Below are positions 5,233 through 5,938 of a stretch of DNA of 5,938 nt, piece after piece. The stretch's first letter is position 1. The number at the start of each line of letters is the position of its first letter. The position numbers and the translations under genes were made by a program. Under the pieces are notes generated by a model, which saw only the letters and a program-made list of their open reading frames with translations, did no database searches and was not told the DNA's origin. This DNA is from JBPCNH01 sp051001455 (GTDB lineage Bacteria > Actinomycetota > CADDZG01 > WHSQ01). Location: contig JBPCNH010000022.1 in NCBI GenBank assembly GCA_051001455.1, positions 1 to 5,938 of the forward strand, written 5' to 3'.

Positions 5233-5505
5233 GTGAGGACGGAACGGTTGTGGCTGCGAATCCAACAGGGACACCTTCAAAATGTGAGATTCAGCGATTT
5301 CCAGCGGTTGCTTGAAGGGTTCGGCTGGACTCTGGATCGGCAGGAGGGCTCTCATCAGGTGTATCGGCATCCGTCGGTGCCTGAGCGCCTGAGTGTTCAG
5401 CCCGACCGGAACGGCCAAGCGAAGCCCTACCAGATCCGCCGGAGGCAAGCCGGTTTTGGGAAGTGGGCGCCTACTCATGACCTGATCTCGGCAGCCTGGA
5501 TGTGA
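5233..5505 (+). CDS. hicA: HicA-family mRNA interferase toxin, orphan and with atypical C-terminus
   Basis: Residues 14-69 match the HicA fold (a small double-stranded RNA-binding-like ribonuclease): HLQNVRFSDFQRLLEGFGW, then GSHQVYRHP with the conserved catalytic histidine (H41), then a VQPDRNGQAKPYQIR strand-turn. HicA cleaves mRNA and is normally neutralised by an adjacent HicB antitoxin. No HicB-like frame is seen on either side; the next gene is a RHH antitoxin with its own toxin. After KPYQIR the usual final helix (of the type xFLxLVExYxL) is absent and the frame runs on with RRQAGFGKWAPTHD to a stop at 5503-5505. The start is uncertain: GTG at 5233, TTG at 5248, or GTG at 5284, of which the last would remove the conserved HLxN. 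The toxin may be damaged. Confidence 0.7.
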   Translation: MRTERLWLRIQQGHLQNVRFSDFQRLLEGFGWTLDRQEGSHQVYRHPSVPERLSVQPDRNGQAKPYQIRRRQAGFGKWAPTHDLISAAWM

Positions 5506-5523
5506 GCCTGGCGGGGCCCGTTT

Positions 5524-5560
5524 CTGACTTTGTATCACGAATTGTGATACGCTATTGATC
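5524..5560 (+). promoter_or_regulatory. Leaderless promoter with palindromic operator for the antitoxin-toxin pair
   Basis: GTATCACGAATTGTGATAC (5532-5550) has perfect seven-base arms around GAATT. It lies just upstream of the antitoxin ATG at 5561. A plausible -35 (CTGACT, 5524-5529) and -10 (TACGCT, 5548-5553) are spaced 18 bases and enclose the palindrome. A transcript would start at about the ATG. No Shine-Dalgarno sequence precedes the ATG, which fits a leaderless message. RHH antitoxins repress their own promoters by binding such sites; here that is inferred. Confidence 0.65.
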
Positions 5561-5800
5561 ATGGCGAAAGCGATATCTATCCGCCTGGACGAGGAGGCCG
5601 AGCGAGCTCTATCCCGACTCGAGGCGTCCGGGATGAATCGTTCCGAGGCGATCCGGATGGCTCTCGTGGAGTCCGCTCAGAGACTCCGTCGCCGTCAAGA
5701 GATCGCTGCAGAGGTTGCCGCTCTGGAAGCAGATCAGGTCGATCGGCAGGAGATGCTCGAGGTCGCATCCCTGATGGAAAGCCTCCGTGCAGAGGGGTGA
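5561..5800 (+). CDS. Ribbon-helix-helix antitoxin of a MazEF-type pair
   Basis: The 79-aa product begins with the RHH DNA-binding domain: strand AISIRLDEEA (residues 4-13), helix ERALSRLEASG, turn, helix NRSEAIRMALVESAQRL (26-42). An acidic helical tail (43-79, with AAEVAALEADQ) follows, of the kind that wraps around and blocks the toxin. It would form a dimer that binds the upstream palindrome and represses the pair, alone or with toxin. The start at ATG 5561 matches the conserved beginning MAK; no ribosome site precedes it, consistent with a leaderless transcript. Its stop (5798-5800) lies inside the next gene, which starts at 5787, so toxin translation is probably coupled. It is MazE-like in role, but RHH in fold rather than the AbrB-type MazE of E. 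coli. Confidence 0.85.
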   Translation: MAKAISIRLDEEAERALSRLEASGMNRSEAIRMALVESAQRLRRRQEIAAEVAALEADQVDRQEMLEVASLMESLRAEG

Positions 5801-5938
5801 CATCCACGAGCTTCGTCCGCCGCGAGGACGGGGCCATGAGCAGCGAGGGCGGCGCTTCGGCGTCGTTGTGCAAGCTGATGAGTTCCTTCCACGCTCGGTA
5901 GTCATCGTCGCCCCGACATCCCAAAGCGCACGACGAGC
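5787..5938 (+). CDS. mazF: MazF/PemK-family mRNA interferase toxin (runs off window)
   Basis: A GTG at 5787 opens a frame overlapping the antitoxin stop by 14 bases. It reads GDIHELRPPRGRGHEQRGRR, then FGVVVQADEF and VVIVAPTSQSARR to the window edge, giving 50 visible codons. This is the N-terminal half of the MazF/PemK fold: the GDI(H/W) first strand, the loop with [RG]-G-H-E-Q-x-G-x-R, the VVVQ strand, and the V-A-P-T-S strand that carries conserved catalytic-region residues. MazF cleaves single-stranded RNA at short sequences and is blocked by its antitoxin partner. The rest of the gene is outside the window, so completeness and the 3' catalytic residues cannot be judged. Overlap and order (antitoxin first) are typical of the pair. 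Confidence 0.85.
   Translation, partial: MQRGDIHELRPPRGRGHEQRGRRFGVVVQADEFLPRSVVIVAPTSQSARR

Overview
The window looks like a chromosomal accessory region of a fairly high-GC actinobacterium, probably an uncultured Actinomycetota lineage. Three things point there: a DUF222/HNH-type endonuclease gene of the kind scattered through actinobacterial genomes, an RHH/MazF toxin-antitoxin pair of actinobacterial style, and a PadR-membrane protein operon. There is no rRNA, tRNA or CRISPR array. Assignment to organism is inference from protein style only.

Left edge (1-126): the start of an IS3-family orfA on the minus strand, with its leader and terminal end. Next (189-650) is a small four-helix membrane protein with a strong Shine-Dalgarno site, followed by a hairpin. 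From about 690 to 1600 the DNA is mostly decayed: a broken BrnT-like toxin-like gene (771-1035), an overlapping small ORF with a good ribosome site (1025), and a C-terminal scrap of an alpha/beta hydrolase on the minus strand (about 1426-1551).

Centre (1603-3954): a minus-strand six-helix membrane protein diverges from a plus-strand operon of a PadR-family regulator and two membrane proteins joined by ATGA overlaps. The divergent promoter holds a perfect 19-bp dyad plus further TATCG/CGATA half-sites. This is probably one autoregulated membrane module. The PadR gene has no ATG, GTG or TTG upstream of its conserved first helix; an ATC behind a good ribosome site is the best candidate start.

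Right part (4202-5938): a minus-strand 139-aa cysteine-containing conserved small protein, an HNH endonuclease gene reduced by an internal deletion and frameshift, a HicA-like toxin without a HicB and with an atypical C-terminus, and a RHH antitoxin-MazF toxin pair. The MazF gene runs off the window. The pair has a perfect palindrome in what looks like its leaderless promoter.

The least explained structure is a 40-bp sequence present three times in the same orientation (1274-1321, 1569-1608, 4075-4114). Copies 1 and 3 are 39/40 identical and copies 1 and 2 are 32/40. The copies bracket the hydrolase scrap and the whole PadR membrane module, and one copy supplies the stop codon of the minus-strand membrane gene. 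With the IS end, the broken genes and the toxin genes, this suggests a recombination-prone island.
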